Origin: Clostridiaceae bacterium BL-3
GTDB taxonomy: Bacteria; Bacillota; Clostridia; Clostridiales; Clostridiaceae
Length of the DNA: 64,000 nt
NCBI GenBank assembly: GCA_902809985.1
Contig: CADDXC010000001.1
Coordinates: 2,170,001 to 2,234,000, forward strand
Direction of reading: 5' to 3'
Both the position numbers and the translations under genes were made by a program. Numbering within the stretch: the first letter of the stretch is position 1; each line of letters starts with the position of its first letter. This document shows, piece by piece, positions 27,530 through 36,265 of this stretch. The notes below the pieces were generated by a model that was given only the letters and a program-made list of their open reading frames with translations, was not told where the DNA came from and made no database searches.

Positions 27530-27571
27530 AAAAAAAAATACTCCAAATAAAATATAATTTTATTTGGAGTA
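27530..27571 (-). terminator. Strong hairpin with T-run upstream of the coat-F gene
   Basis: A 15-bp perfect stem (27539-27553 with 27557-27571) is followed on the minus strand by nine T (27530-27538), an intrinsic terminator layout. No minus-strand gene lies upstream, so it would end an unannotated short transcript or attenuate the coat gene. Confidence 0.6.
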
Positions 27572-27922
27572 ACAAAAGTTCCTTACTACCATAAATACTA
27601 GAAGATTTATGCAACCTCCTAACAAATACAAAATATATAATTGGAGGGTACACAGATTATATAACAAAAATTTTACAGGAGTTTACATAACCTTCTTTAA
27701 CACAGTCATTTCATATTTAGTTTCATATATTTTATAATAATATCTAATATGATTATATCATTAAATAACAATATTTAAAACCTATATTGATAAATTTGCC
27801 AAAGTTCTCATATACAGATCTAATAGTATCTCTCAAATAAGTTTCATGTACATGATTTATGTTAACACAATTTTTGATAATGAATATATTATCATTGTAA
27901 AAGAATATAAGAGGTGAAAATA
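27572..27922. other. Intergenic between divergent spore-coat units
   Basis: About 350 bases. It should hold the sporulation promoter of cotJABC (plus strand). On the minus strand an AGGAGG at about 27620 precedes only very short frames. The minus-strand ORF overlapping cotJA is a shadow. Confidence 0.4.
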
Positions 27923-28117
27923 GTGTATTCAAAATTTGCTCCCTATATGAATCCAGAACAATATATGATCCCTTCCATGTTTGCAGCTGATTCAGGTAAA
28001 AGATTAGCACAGGCCTATGTGCCTATGCAGCCTTATATAGGCTTGCTTCCTTTAAATGTGGCACTTCAAAAAGGTACCGTATTTCCTAATCTGGTCATAC
28101 CTTATCCAAATGATTAA
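27923..28117 (+). CDS. cotJA: Spore coat-associated protein CotJA
   Basis: A 64-residue protein with a proline- and tyrosine-rich C-terminus (AYVPMQPYIGLLP, then PNLVIPYPND), the CotJA pattern. The start is GTG at 27923, seven bases after AGAGGTG; an earlier in-frame GTG at 27914 is part of that site. It heads the three-gene cotJ operon and is expected in the mother cell under SigE. Confidence 0.9.
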   Translation: MYSKFAPYMNPEQYMIPSMFAADSGKRLAQAYVPMQPYIGLLPLNVALQKGTVFPNLVIPYPND

Positions 28118-28139
28118 TATAAAATAGGAGGAAATAAAT

Positions 28140-28394
28140 ATGAAAGATGGTAAAAAATTATTAGATAAGATACGACAAGTGGAGTTCGCCGCAGTAGATT
28201 TAAATATTTATTTAGATAATTTTCCCGATAATAAAAAGGCTCTGGCTGATTATAATACCTTATCAAAACAACTTATGTACCTAAAAAGAGAATACGAAGC
28301 AAATTTCGGAATGCTTATTAATTTTGGATTTAGTCAAAGCGAATATCCCTGGTCCTGGACAAATCAACCCTGGCCTTGGGAAAGAGGAAACTAG
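28140..28394 (+). CDS. cotJB: Spore coat protein CotJB
   Basis: An 84-residue helical protein. The LLDKIRQVEFAAVDLNIYLD segment and the tryptophan- and proline-rich tail (WSWTNQPWPWE) are characteristic of CotJB. TAGGAGG precedes the ATG. Spaced 22 bases after cotJA and 12 before cotJC. Confidence 0.94.
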   Translation: MKDGKKLLDKIRQVEFAAVDLNIYLDNFPDNKKALADYNTLSKQLMYLKREYEANFGMLINFGFSQSEYPWSWTNQPWPWERGN

Positions 28395-28406
28395 GAGGTC
28401 ACATAT

Positions 28407-28979
28407 ATGTGGATTTATGAGAAAAAATTAGAATATCCTGTTAATATTAAAAGTAAGGATATAAGAATGGCTAAATACCTTGTTGCCCAATACGGAGGAC
28501 CCGATGGGGAATTAAGTGCTGCTCTCAGATATTTAAACCAGCGCTACACCATGCCTACAGGAAAAACTAAAGGTTTACTTACTGATATCGGTACAGAAGA
28601 ATTAGCACATGTAGAAATCATAGGTGCTATGGTATATCAACTCACAAAAAATGCTACTGTATGTGAACTGGAGGAAGCAGGTTTAGGTGGACATTTTGTT
28701 CAGCATGGACGTGCACTTTACTGGCAAGATGCCAATGGCTTTCCCTGGACTGCCACCTATATAACCGCTACATCAGATCCGATAACGGATCTTCATGAAG
28801 ACATGGCAGCAGAGCAAAAGGCCAGAACAACTTATGAGCATTTGATAACTTTAACGGATGATCCTGATATAATAGATGTGCTTAAATTTCTGTGGGCAAG
28901 AGAGATAGTCCATTTTCAGCGTTTTGGAGAGGCACTTGTACACGTTCAAGATAAAGCAGATTCTAAAAAATGCTTTTAA
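28407..28979 (+). CDS. cotJC: Spore coat protein CotJC, manganese catalase family
   Basis: A 190-residue four-helix-bundle protein of the manganese catalase family. Likely dimanganese ligands are seen in GTEELAHVEIIGAM, DLHEDMAAEQKAR and REIVHFQRFGEAL. It probably protects the developing spore from peroxide and becomes part of the coat. TAGGAGG precedes the ATG, and a strong terminator follows. Confidence 0.95.
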   Translation: MWIYEKKLEYPVNIKSKDIRMAKYLVAQYGGPDGELSAALRYLNQRYTMPTGKTKGLLTDIGTEELAHVEIIGAMVYQLTKNATVCELEEAGLGGHFVQHGRALYWQDANGFPWTATYITATSDPITDLHEDMAAEQKARTTYEHLITLTDDPDIIDVLKFLWAREIVHFQRFGEALVHVQDKADSKKCF

Positions 28980-28990
28980 ATTTCAGAACT

Positions 28991-29021
28991 GCCGGCATTT
29001 TTCAATGCCGGCTTGTTTTTT
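28991..29021 (+). terminator. Terminator of cotJABC
   Basis: GCCGGCATT pairs with AATGCCGGC, then TTGTTTTTTG on the plus strand. Confidence 0.88.
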
Positions 29022-29035
29022 GAGTTCTATTTAGT

Positions 29036-29785
29036 TTATAAAAGCAAGCCCTTCAAAATCAGAGTGGCAACAATAGAGATAGCAATGCTCATTAGGGTGC
29101 CCACTAAGTATTTTTCAGCGAACTCCCTATCATTGAGTTGATTGAATCTGGCTAAACTCTTTGCAGTTAATACCAATCCAATAGTGGGTAATTGGTCCTG
29201 CAGTACCAATGTTGCTACAATAATCCGTTCAAGGATGCCTATGGTATATCCTGCATTATAATTCGTCACAGCATCTTCATCATCATTATTATTATATTCT
29301 TGGTTAGAAATATATGAAAGCATCTTTTTCACAGTAATTGCTGCAGGCTGCAGTATCACTAAATAAACCAGCATATAGACTATGCCATTATTGATACTCG
29401 CTTTTCCAAATGCATATAGAACCGATTGCAGAAATCCTCCAAGATGCGTGTCCAAATTGAAATAGCAAGAAACGACAAATATGATACCCAAGTGTAAAAT
29501 CTGATCGAAAAAATAGCAAAAAATTTGAATATGTGCAGCAGCTTTCCTATCTACAAGAATCCTTACATAATCGATCACCAAATGTGATATGCCTATAATA
29601 ACTGCCGCCCCTATAGCACTCCTGATATCAGTAGATATAAATAACATAGTTGTAATTACAAAGGCATAAATCCCACAATGTTTCAGCAACTTTAAAAAAT
29701 GCTGCCGCTTTTCTACAGACATCTTTGATGACTGTAATACAAAATCTCCAATTAAATGAGAAATAACAAGTAATAAAGTTACCAT
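29036..29785 (-). CDS. DUF3307 family membrane protein
   Basis: A 249-residue polytopic protein with about six to seven helices. The N-terminal HLIGDFVLQSSKM and ISHLVIDYVRI segments, with polar histidines and aspartates inside hydrophobic stretches, are the DUF3307 hallmark. A charged loop with NNDDEDAVTNYN lies near residue 165. Its start overlaps the end of the satD-like gene by 7 bases, so the two are translationally coupled. Function is unknown; the buried polar residues could serve an intramembrane enzyme or transport role (inference). Confidence 0.82.
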   Translation of the reverse strand: MVTLLLVISHLIGDFVLQSSKMSVEKRQHFLKLLKHCGIYAFVITTMLFISTDIRSAIGAAVIIGISHLVIDYVRILVDRKAAAHIQIFCYFFDQILHLGIIFVVSCYFNLDTHLGGFLQSVLYAFGKASINNGIVYMLVYLVILQPAAITVKKMLSYISNQEYNNNDDEDAVTNYNAGYTIGILERIIVATLVLQDQLPTIGLVLTAKSLARFNQLNDREFAEKYLVGTLMSIAISIVATLILKGLLL

Positions 29786-30651
29786 TGTCTCTCCTCCGAA
29801 ATATATTGATTCATTAATTTCAGGGCAACAATAGCTGAATTCCTCGCTTGATAGATATTACCCGCTCTTATGGATTTGTCCATGTTCTGTCTGCTTGTTC
29901 CCAACAATTTTGCCAATTTTGCCGGAAGTCCTTTGACTTTTCCGGAAGATACATAAAATTGCTCTTCATCAGCAAGGGCGTTTATAGGATTACATCCAAA
30001 GCTAAAATCCATTGGTACCGACAAAGGATATTTTTGAATGTTTCGACTGGATTTCCACCTGACATAATATCCAATTTGATTTTTTTGTGCAATTAAAGAA
30101 TTCATCTCCTCAAAGTTGTTAAATTTAAGTGCACCATTTATATCAATAGGATACATCAATTCTGAAAGTAAAAATAGTTCATTTTGATATTGGCTCTGAT
30201 TTTTTACAAGTATGGCTGCTGTACTTATAGCTGAATTAATATAAATATCATTCTGGCCCTTCGAAAACAGAAGGATAGAATATCCCAGAGAATCCTCCAC
30301 ATTATTGATGGCATATCGTGCATTATGGTATGCCGATCCGTCCTGTTCAGTAGAAATGCCGCTGTCTATCCTTACGCTCCACTCTCCTACACCAATTCCG
30401 GCCCGGATTTCAACAGGAAAAATCAGCATATTAAACAACCGAAGGTAGAGATAGGCAGCCTGAGGCGAAGAAAACAGCCCCTGCACCTCATCGCCGGCAC
30501 TGAATACAACATTGAGTTCCAGTACATTAGCAAATATTTTGTTCAAAATCAAAATAGCATTTTTAATATAATTTTGGAGGTTAATCCGATCGAAATGCTC
30601 ATAAGATCTTGATTTTTTTAAATCAATAATCAGAGCTGAGTATTTTTTCAT
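29779..30651 (-). CDS. SatD family protein with C-terminal helix-turn-helix
   Basis: A 290-residue protein matching the SatD family, named from a streptococcal acid-tolerance operon. Residues 1-95 read like a class III nucleotide-cyclase or GGDEF-like fold: SALIIDLKKSR at 5-15, FSAGDEVQGLF at 50-60, IRAGIGVGEW at 82-91. Residues about 242-275 (KLAKLLGTSRQNMDKSI) look like a DNA-binding helix-turn-helix. The start is the ATG at 30651, six bases after AGGTG; an in-frame GTG upstream lies inside that site. Enzymatic activity is not shown. Confidence 0.8.
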   Translation of the reverse strand: MKKYSALIIDLKKSRSYEHFDRINLQNYIKNAILILNKIFANVLELNVVFSAGDEVQGLFSSPQAAYLYLRLFNMLIFPVEIRAGIGVGEWSVRIDSGISTEQDGSAYHNARYAINNVEDSLGYSILLFSKGQNDIYINSAISTAAILVKNQSQYQNELFLLSELMYPIDINGALKFNNFEEMNSLIAQKNQIGYYVRWKSSRNIQKYPLSVPMDFSFGCNPINALADEEQFYVSSGKVKGLPAKLAKLLGTSRQNMDKSIRAGNIYQARNSAIVALKLMNQYISEERQW

Positions 30652-30669
30652 ATCCCTCACCTCAGATTA

Positions 30670-30698
30670 ATTGTACAATATTCAAGAACAACATGCAA
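30670..30698 (-). promoter_or_regulatory. Promoter of the satD-DUF3307 unit
   Basis: On the minus strand TTGCAT (30698-30693) and TACAAT (30675-30670) are separated by 17 bases. The predicted leader before the ATG at 30651 is only about 12 bases. Confidence 0.65.
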
Positions 30699-30740
30699 CC
30701 ATTTTGGGTTGCTATATGTATATGCAACCATTTTAGATTG
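30693..30740. repeat. Two direct repeats over the satD promoter, candidate operators
   Basis: ATGCAACCATTTTGGGTTG (30693-30711) and ATGCAACCATTTTAGATTG (30722-30740) repeat at 29-base spacing. The first is also an inverted repeat (CAACC with GGTTG) and covers the -35 element. A regulator, possibly the SatD helix-turn-helix itself, may bind here. Confidence 0.6.
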
Positions 30741-30870
30741 ATATATAATAATTTTTACCTTATTCTATCTAGCGTATAAATAATCATTCAGATTATTTAT
30801 ATATATGTTAAAATTGTCACTTCCATTACTTGTTTTAATCTTACTATATTTTACATTTCATATTTATTGC

Positions 30871-30907
30871 AAAAGGAAGTCTCACAGTTCTTAACTGCTT
30901 AGCTTCC
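30871..30907 (-). terminator. Terminator after the first CWB2 gene
   Basis: GGAAG and AGTT arms (about 30875-30889 with 30892-30907) form an imperfect stem, followed by TTTT on the minus strand. Confidence 0.6.
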
Positions 30908-30921
30908 TCAACTTAAATTTA

Positions 30922-32754
30922 TTATTTCAATTTATTTACTGAACTGTCCGGCAATACACCAGTTCCTCCAAGTGTGTAAATGTTGGTAATGCCTTTTGAA
31001 TTTACAAAACTCTTTATACTTGTCAGGCTTGTATTATTATCTGTAAGTATTATCGGAGATTGATATTTAGCTGAAAGTACACTGCCTGATATTGCGTCTG
31101 GATAGTCATTCCCATTTACTAAAGTTATATTTTTTGAACCTAAGTCAAACTCTTTTGCTATTGCCAGAGAAGTTTCATATCTGCTTGAACCTGCCAATCT
31201 AATTACGCTGGAAGAAGATAATCCTGCCGAGTTCTGTACTGCTGCTGCCACATCACTAGAAATAGCCCCAGTTCCTCCAATTATATAAACTTTTGAAGGT
31301 TTTTCAGTAGATAGATATGTTTTTACATAATCTGGTAGTGAATCATGTCTGGTTAAAAGTACCGGATAGCCCTTGTAAGAAGCTATGGAAGATATTGAAA
31401 GTGCATCCGGAAAGTTTTCTTCACTGGCTATTATTACTGGCGTACCTGCTTCAACTGAAAGCTCCTGTACTATCTGCTGTGCAGTTCCTTCTCTCGTTGC
31501 CCCTCCAAGTCGGACAATATTATCACTGCTGTAGCCCTTTGAAACAAACCAGTCTTTGAAGCTGTCAGGTACCACTCCTGTACCGCCCAGTAAATAAATG
31601 TGTCCACTTTTTGAAAGCTTGGAAGCTATGTAATCAAGACTGTCTGTACTGTCCTGCAATGAGCCTACAAGAAGAATGGGGCAGTCCAGTTTCTTAGCCA
31701 GCGTTGAACCTGCCAATGCGTCTGCAAAACCATATCCATAGGAAATTACAACATTATCAAGAGTTCCGGTACCTACATACTGTTTTGCTATAGCAAGAGA
31801 TGTCTCAAAGCGGTCTTTTCCTGCAAATCTTGCTGTAGTAATATTGGAATTAGTAGGGTCTGTTGGATTAGTAGGATCATCGTTGCTACCTCCAGAACCA
31901 TCTTTTAAATGCCCAAATTCATCATATTTACTTGGGTCATAGGTGGAATTACTAAAGTTTGCTGGTTCATCACCTGTTATTGGTCCATAATGTACAAATC
32001 CACTATCTTCATTAGTAGTGCCGACATGTACTGTTCTACCTTTAGTATCTAATAAGTCAGAATAAACCACAGCATATCCGTTTTCATCTGGTACTACTGG
32101 TGTATTTTTTCTACTCCAGTTTATATATTGACCATTGTTATCTGTTGAAACATTTCGGTCTAGAAATGGCTTAGGATTCATAAAGTCTGCATTATTAGTA
32201 GTATACCTTGCTAAATATGGATAATATTCATACTGATCAACTCCTGCTTCCATTGCATTATTAAAATAAAAAAATTTGCCGTTAAGAAATGATAGTTTAG
32301 AATAAATTCTTTCTAACGTACTATTTTCATTTATGTACATTTTACGAATTTCAATAAAGCTATCAAATACACCTTCATCTGATTTGTACTGATAATGATA
32401 TATTTTACCATCTAAATTAAATTTACTTATCTCTGGAATTACACCGCCAAAATCATTTAATGTGAGCATATTAGGTGCTGCTTCTACTTTATAAGGAGAG
32501 GACATTGCTTCTTCATAAGTCATACTTTCCGACATCCTAGCAGGCGTTGTAATACCTTCACCAACCTGCCCTGTAGCTGTCTGTAATGGTGCTTTCTGTG
32601 CCTTATTTCCATCCTGTATAGTTTCATCTACAGTTTCATCATATGCGTAAACCTTATTGCTTAGGTTTTCAGCAGTAGTATATTGTGGTGCTACAAGTGG
32701 TGTAGCCAATATTCCTAATGTCAGCAATAAGCTAACTATTTTCTTTCTGTTCAT
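30922..32754 (-). CDS. Secreted cell-wall protein with three CWB2 repeats (downstream paralog)
   Basis: A 610-residue exported protein. The signal peptide is residues 1 to about 28 (MNRKKIVSLLLTLGILATP). A unique region of about 230 residues follows, then a Pro/Thr/Asn linker (DDPTNPTDPTN, near 300). Three cell-wall-binding type 2 repeats fill the C-terminal 300 residues; their marks are RFAGKDRFETSLAIAKQY, the FPDALS/YPDAISGS motif and IYLLGGTGVVPDS. CWB2 domains bind anionic wall polymers. The start at 32754 follows AAGGGAG; the 24 codons upstream are unlikely to be translated. The unique domain is not recognised. Confidence 0.88.
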   Translation of the reverse strand: MNRKKIVSLLLTLGILATPLVAPQYTTAENLSNKVYAYDETVDETIQDGNKAQKAPLQTATGQVGEGITTPARMSESMTYEEAMSSPYKVEAAPNMLTLNDFGGVIPEISKFNLDGKIYHYQYKSDEGVFDSFIEIRKMYINENSTLERIYSKLSFLNGKFFYFNNAMEAGVDQYEYYPYLARYTTNNADFMNPKPFLDRNVSTDNNGQYINWSRKNTPVVPDENGYAVVYSDLLDTKGRTVHVGTTNEDSGFVHYGPITGDEPANFSNSTYDPSKYDEFGHLKDGSGGSNDDPTNPTDPTNSNITTARFAGKDRFETSLAIAKQYVGTGTLDNVVISYGYGFADALAGSTLAKKLDCPILLVGSLQDSTDSLDYIASKLSKSGHIYLLGGTGVVPDSFKDWFVSKGYSSDNIVRLGGATREGTAQQIVQELSVEAGTPVIIASEENFPDALSISSIASYKGYPVLLTRHDSLPDYVKTYLSTEKPSKVYIIGGTGAISSDVAAAVQNSAGLSSSSVIRLAGSSRYETSLAIAKEFDLGSKNITLVNGNDYPDAISGSVLSAKYQSPIILTDNNTSLTSIKSFVNSKGITNIYTLGGTGVLPDSSVNKLK

Positions 32755-32841
32755 CTTTACCAACTCCCTTTTATTATATGAATTACATAAGAGGCTAACA
32801 CTTAGTCTAAATACTCTCCTATACATCTGAAATATGTCTAG

Positions 32842-34635
32842 CTAGTTTCCTGTTGGCGAGGTCTCGGGTATCTTTGATAGATCGTATGCAAGATGCCTAT
32901 ACATATCTAGGTTGTATACTGGTAATATTCCCGCTGTATTCTCTATAGTATTATCTGATATAGCACCAGTGCCTCCCAAGAAAGTTATTTTTGCTTGATT
33001 AGCGTTTAACCTAATTACATATTCCCTAGACTGGATTACAAGTCCATTATCTGAAAGAATTATTGGTGCATTATTTTCTGCTGACAATATACTTCCCGAT
33101 AGTGCATCTGGATAGTCCAAACCACTTGCTACAGTCACATTTTGACTATCAGCAAAGAACTTTTCTCCTATAAACTTTGATGTTTCATATCTGTCATTTC
33201 CATTAAACCTCGTTATCTTATCATCGGATAATCCCGAATATTGCTTTATTTGACTAAGAACATTCTTATCTACTGCACCAGTTCCACCTGCAACATAAAC
33301 CTGAGATGGTTTAACCTTTGCCAAATAATCTTTAGCATAGTCTGGCAGATTATACGATGTAGTAATTACTATTGGATAGCCTTTTGAAGCGGATACAGGC
33401 GACATGGATAGTGCATCTGGGAAGTTTTCTCCATTTGCTATAATAACCGGAGTACCTGTTATTACATTCTCATTTTCTGCTATCTTACTTGCTGTCTCAT
33501 ATCTATTTGCACCACCAAGCCTTACAATATTACTTTCTGAATATCCATTCGCAATAAACCCGTCTTTTATACTATCTGGGACTGCACCTGTGCCTCCGAG
33601 GATATATACATGACCGTCTTTTGACAATTTTGAATAGATATAATCCAGTGTCTGCTTGTTCTGCTCTGCACTTCCCAAAAGGAATATTGGCGAATTTAAT
33701 TTCTTTGCCAGCATTGAACCTGTAAGAGCATCTGCAAAACCATAGCCGCTAGTAAGTACAACATTATCTAACTTCTTATCTCCTACATACTGTTTTGCTA
33801 TATTTAAGGAAGTCTCAAACCTAGTCTGACCGCCTATTCTGGTATTATCAATCTGCGTCTTAGTTGTCTTTTCTCTGTTTTCATCGTTATATATAGAATA
33901 ATTTAGGTTATTCTGGTCTTTGCTTGGGTCATTGCATCCTATGACATCGACTTTATGTTCATCTAACTGAACACCAATTTCTTGTTGCATCCAATATCCT
34001 ACCTCGTACAGACGTAACGGAGAACCAACCATTTGATTAGCATAAAAATCTGTATATTTATTTACATACGGTTCATATCCTTCTGTGTCAAGGCCCTTAA
34101 ACATACCTCCCCATCCACCGTGATAATAACCGTCAGTACCTACACTATAACTAGCTACTTCTTTACAAAGCTGACCATATTGGTCTATATAAAGCCTATT
34201 TAAATAGGATATCATAGTACCATCACTGAAATTAAATCTGACTATTGCACCTGCATAATTAAGATTCATAAATTCATTATTTAATACAGTAACAGCAACA
34301 TCATTTATATATGAACCAGTCTTAGTATACTGCATTAACCCATAATTATGTGTAGCATCTACATCAATTACTTTATATTTACTTAATATTTTATTTACTT
34401 CACCAGCTTTTTTACCTGCAATTTCTAGGTTTAGAGGTGTTAGCGTTCCGACATACCCTGCTGCTGTAAGGAGTGGCATCTTTTCTCCCAATGTCCCATA
34501 TCTTGTATCATAATCCATAGCTTGTAAAAATCCTGGATTTCCTACTTCTTCTGCCTTAACACTTGTTATACTACCTAAGCTAGATATCAATAAACCAGCA
34601 CTTAATAGAATTGCTGTTAGCTTTCTTCTGTTCAT
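32842..34635 (-). CDS. Secreted cell-wall protein with three CWB2 repeats (upstream paralog)
   Basis: A 597-residue exported protein with a signal peptide (MNRRKLTAILLSAGLLISS, cleavage near 30-32), a unique domain of about 235 residues and three C-terminal CWB2 repeats beginning at TRIGGQTRFETSLNIAK (near 270). A tail of about 30 residues follows the last repeat. AAAGGGGTG precedes the ATG at 34635; an in-frame GTG 12 bases earlier is part of that site. It lies 87 bases upstream of the second CWB2 gene, and the pair probably arose by duplication, with diverged N-terminal domains. Confidence 0.88.
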   Translation of the reverse strand: MNRRKLTAILLSAGLLISSLGSITSVKAEEVGNPGFLQAMDYDTRYGTLGEKMPLLTAAGYVGTLTPLNLEIAGKKAGEVNKILSKYKVIDVDATHNYGLMQYTKTGSYINDVAVTVLNNEFMNLNYAGAIVRFNFSDGTMISYLNRLYIDQYGQLCKEVASYSVGTDGYYHGGWGGMFKGLDTEGYEPYVNKYTDFYANQMVGSPLRLYEVGYWMQQEIGVQLDEHKVDVIGCNDPSKDQNNLNYSIYNDENREKTTKTQIDNTRIGGQTRFETSLNIAKQYVGDKKLDNVVLTSGYGFADALTGSMLAKKLNSPIFLLGSAEQNKQTLDYIYSKLSKDGHVYILGGTGAVPDSIKDGFIANGYSESNIVRLGGANRYETASKIAENENVITGTPVIIANGENFPDALSMSPVSASKGYPIVITTSYNLPDYAKDYLAKVKPSQVYVAGGTGAVDKNVLSQIKQYSGLSDDKITRFNGNDRYETSKFIGEKFFADSQNVTVASGLDYPDALSGSILSAENNAPIILSDNGLVIQSREYVIRLNANQAKITFLGGTGAISDNTIENTAGILPVYNLDMYRHLAYDLSKIPETSPTGN

Positions 34636-34797
34636 CTTACATTTCACCCCTTTTTTCGAGTTATTTCTTGTTGTTTTCTATATTGTAATACTTTATTAAC
34701 ACGTTGTCCATTTATTTCACATTATAGATACAGTTGGAATAAACAGTCACATTCTGAGACATAAAACCCATTACCCATAAAATAAGACAAAATAAAA

Positions 34798-34846
34798 AAG
34801 TGCCACAAGCCTATAACATTTTTACTGTTTAGACTTGTAGTACTTT
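34798..34846 (-). terminator. Terminator of the tRNA-Leu transcript
   Basis: AAGT..CACAAG and CTTGTAGTACTT arms pair (with small bulges), followed on the minus strand by TTTTTATT, 45 bases past the tRNA. The rest of 34636-34890 holds the CWB2 promoter region with no other gene seen. Confidence 0.7.
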
Positions 34847-34890
34847 AAGCATATTACATCATATAATTTTCAATATCTGTCTAACAATTT

Positions 34891-34975
34891 TGGTGCGAAA
34901 GACGGGACTTGAACCCGTACGATTTTACTCACACGCCCCTCAAACGTGCGCGTCTGCCTGTTCCGCCACTCTCGC
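34891..34975 (-). tRNA. tRNA-Leu, anticodon GAG
   Basis: An 85-base type II tRNA with a long variable arm and encoded CCA (34891-34893). The acceptor GCGAGAG pairs with CTTTCGC. The T-loop reads GGTTCAAGTCC, and the anticodon loop UUGAGGG gives GAG, reading CUC/CUU leucine codons. Confidence 0.95.
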
Positions 34976-35000
34976 ATACAATAAGTATTATAATGGGTTT

Positions 35001-35606
35001 TTACATAGTTGTCAACCAAAATTGCAGAAATTTACGAGGAAAATCACTCCTGTCAGCTCTACCATATAAATACTTGTAGACTTTATAGCTAACTTCAACC
35101 TTTTTGATATACTTATCTGTCTCCTTAAAAGGTATATAGTGAAGATTCTCCCCATCTGCTGAATGTTGAGAGTCTTTCAACCATTTTTGCACATTTCCCC
35201 TTCCTCCATTGTAAGCAGCTAGAACAAGCTTCATATTGCCATCAAACTCTGTGCTCAAATCCTTCAAATACCAGCATCCCATTTTAATATTAAATTCCGG
35301 ATCATTTAACATGTCTTCCCTAAAACTTCTTATATCCATTTTCTCCGCTGCCCATTTTGCAGTATCTGGAGTTATCTGCATAAGACCTATGGCATTTTTG
35401 CTGGATCTGATATCTGCTTTAAAATTGCTTTCCGTTTTAATTACAGCCATCACAAAATATGGATCTAAGTTATAATCTTTAGAGTACTTTACTATATAGT
35501 CTGAATATCTTAAAGGAAAATAGTATCTTACAATGTTCTTTGCATTTAATACTGCCATTGCCACTATCATAATTACTACTATTTTGCTTATAAATTTCAA
35601 TCTCAT
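35001..35606 (-). CDS. Lytic transglycosylase (Slt70-like catalytic domain)
   Basis: Cleaves peptidoglycan glycan strands with formation of anhydro-muramyl ends. The 201-residue protein has an N-terminal membrane anchor or signal (about 8-24), then the SLT domain. The catalytic glutamate lies in MAVIKTESNFKAD (E near 58), followed by NAIGLMQITPDTA and AAYNGGRGNVQKWL. It is short and resembles YjbJ/Slt-type proteins of spore formers. It ends close to tRNA-Leu and starts about 35 bases after coaE. Confidence 0.92.
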   Translation of the reverse strand: MRLKFISKIVVIMIVAMAVLNAKNIVRYYFPLRYSDYIVKYSKDYNLDPYFVMAVIKTESNFKADIRSSKNAIGLMQITPDTAKWAAEKMDIRSFREDMLNDPEFNIKMGCWYLKDLSTEFDGNMKLVLAAYNGGRGNVQKWLKDSQHSADGENLHYIPFKETDKYIKKVEVSYKVYKYLYGRADRSDFPRKFLQFWLTTM

Positions 35607-35642
35607 CTATGCCCTAAATATTATTTTAAGGCACTTCACCCC

Positions 35643-36242
35643 CTAAAATTTTATATTGAGCTTACTAAATATTTTTTCTAACTGTCTTCTGGTGTTCTCC
35701 AATGTGCCTGAATTATCCAATATAAAATCTGCATATTTTTTCTTTTCTTCTAAAGACATCTGTGAATTTATTCTCTGTATTACCTGAGGCTCTGTGAGTT
35801 TATCTCTCTTTTCCACCCTTTGTATTTGGACCCTTTTATTTACCCAAACCAATAAAACCAAGTCTAAGTTTTTATGAAATTGATTTTCTATAAGGGTAGC
35901 TCCGTCTACTATACATATCTTTTCATTGTCTTTTTCCAGTTTATTCATGTTATTTAATATTTCTCTTTTGATAAAGGGTATTATAATATTTTCGTATTTT
36001 ACCCTTTCACATTCATGTGAAAATATATAATTTCCAAATTCTTTTCTCTTAAGTTTTTTTGAACTATCTATATATCTTTCTCCAAAAATTAATTTTATAT
36101 CGTCCATTATAGCAGGATATTTTTCAATTACATTTCTGGCTATATCATCTGCATCTATTATTTTTATACCTCTTTCCAGGAGCATACTGGAAACAGTACT
36201 TTTACCACTGCCTATTCCTCCTGTAAGGCCTATTTTAATCAC
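35643..36242 (-). CDS. coaE: Dephospho-CoA kinase
   Basis: Last step of coenzyme A synthesis, phosphorylating the ribose 3'-hydroxyl of dephospho-CoA. The 199-residue protein has the P-loop GLTGGIGSGKST (5-16), IDADDIAR and the lid segment RVEKRDKLTEPQVIQRINSQ. The start is GTG at 36242, with AGAGGGG upstream. It lies 23 bases after polA, the usual polA-coaE order in Firmicutes. Confidence 0.96.
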   Translation of the reverse strand: MIKIGLTGGIGSGKSTVSSMLLERGIKIIDADDIARNVIEKYPAIMDDIKLIFGERYIDSSKKLKRKEFGNYIFSHECERVKYENIIIPFIKREILNNMNKLEKDNEKICIVDGATLIENQFHKNLDLVLLVWVNKRVQIQRVEKRDKLTEPQVIQRINSQMSLEEKKKYADFILDNSGTLENTRRQLEKIFSKLNIKF

Positions 36243-36265
36243 AGCAACCCCTCTTTTATCTATAT

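Noticed and set aside
27753..28010. Minus-strand 85-residue ORF
   Set aside because: It overlaps cotJA and its upstream region, lacks a ribosome site and has no recognisable motif.
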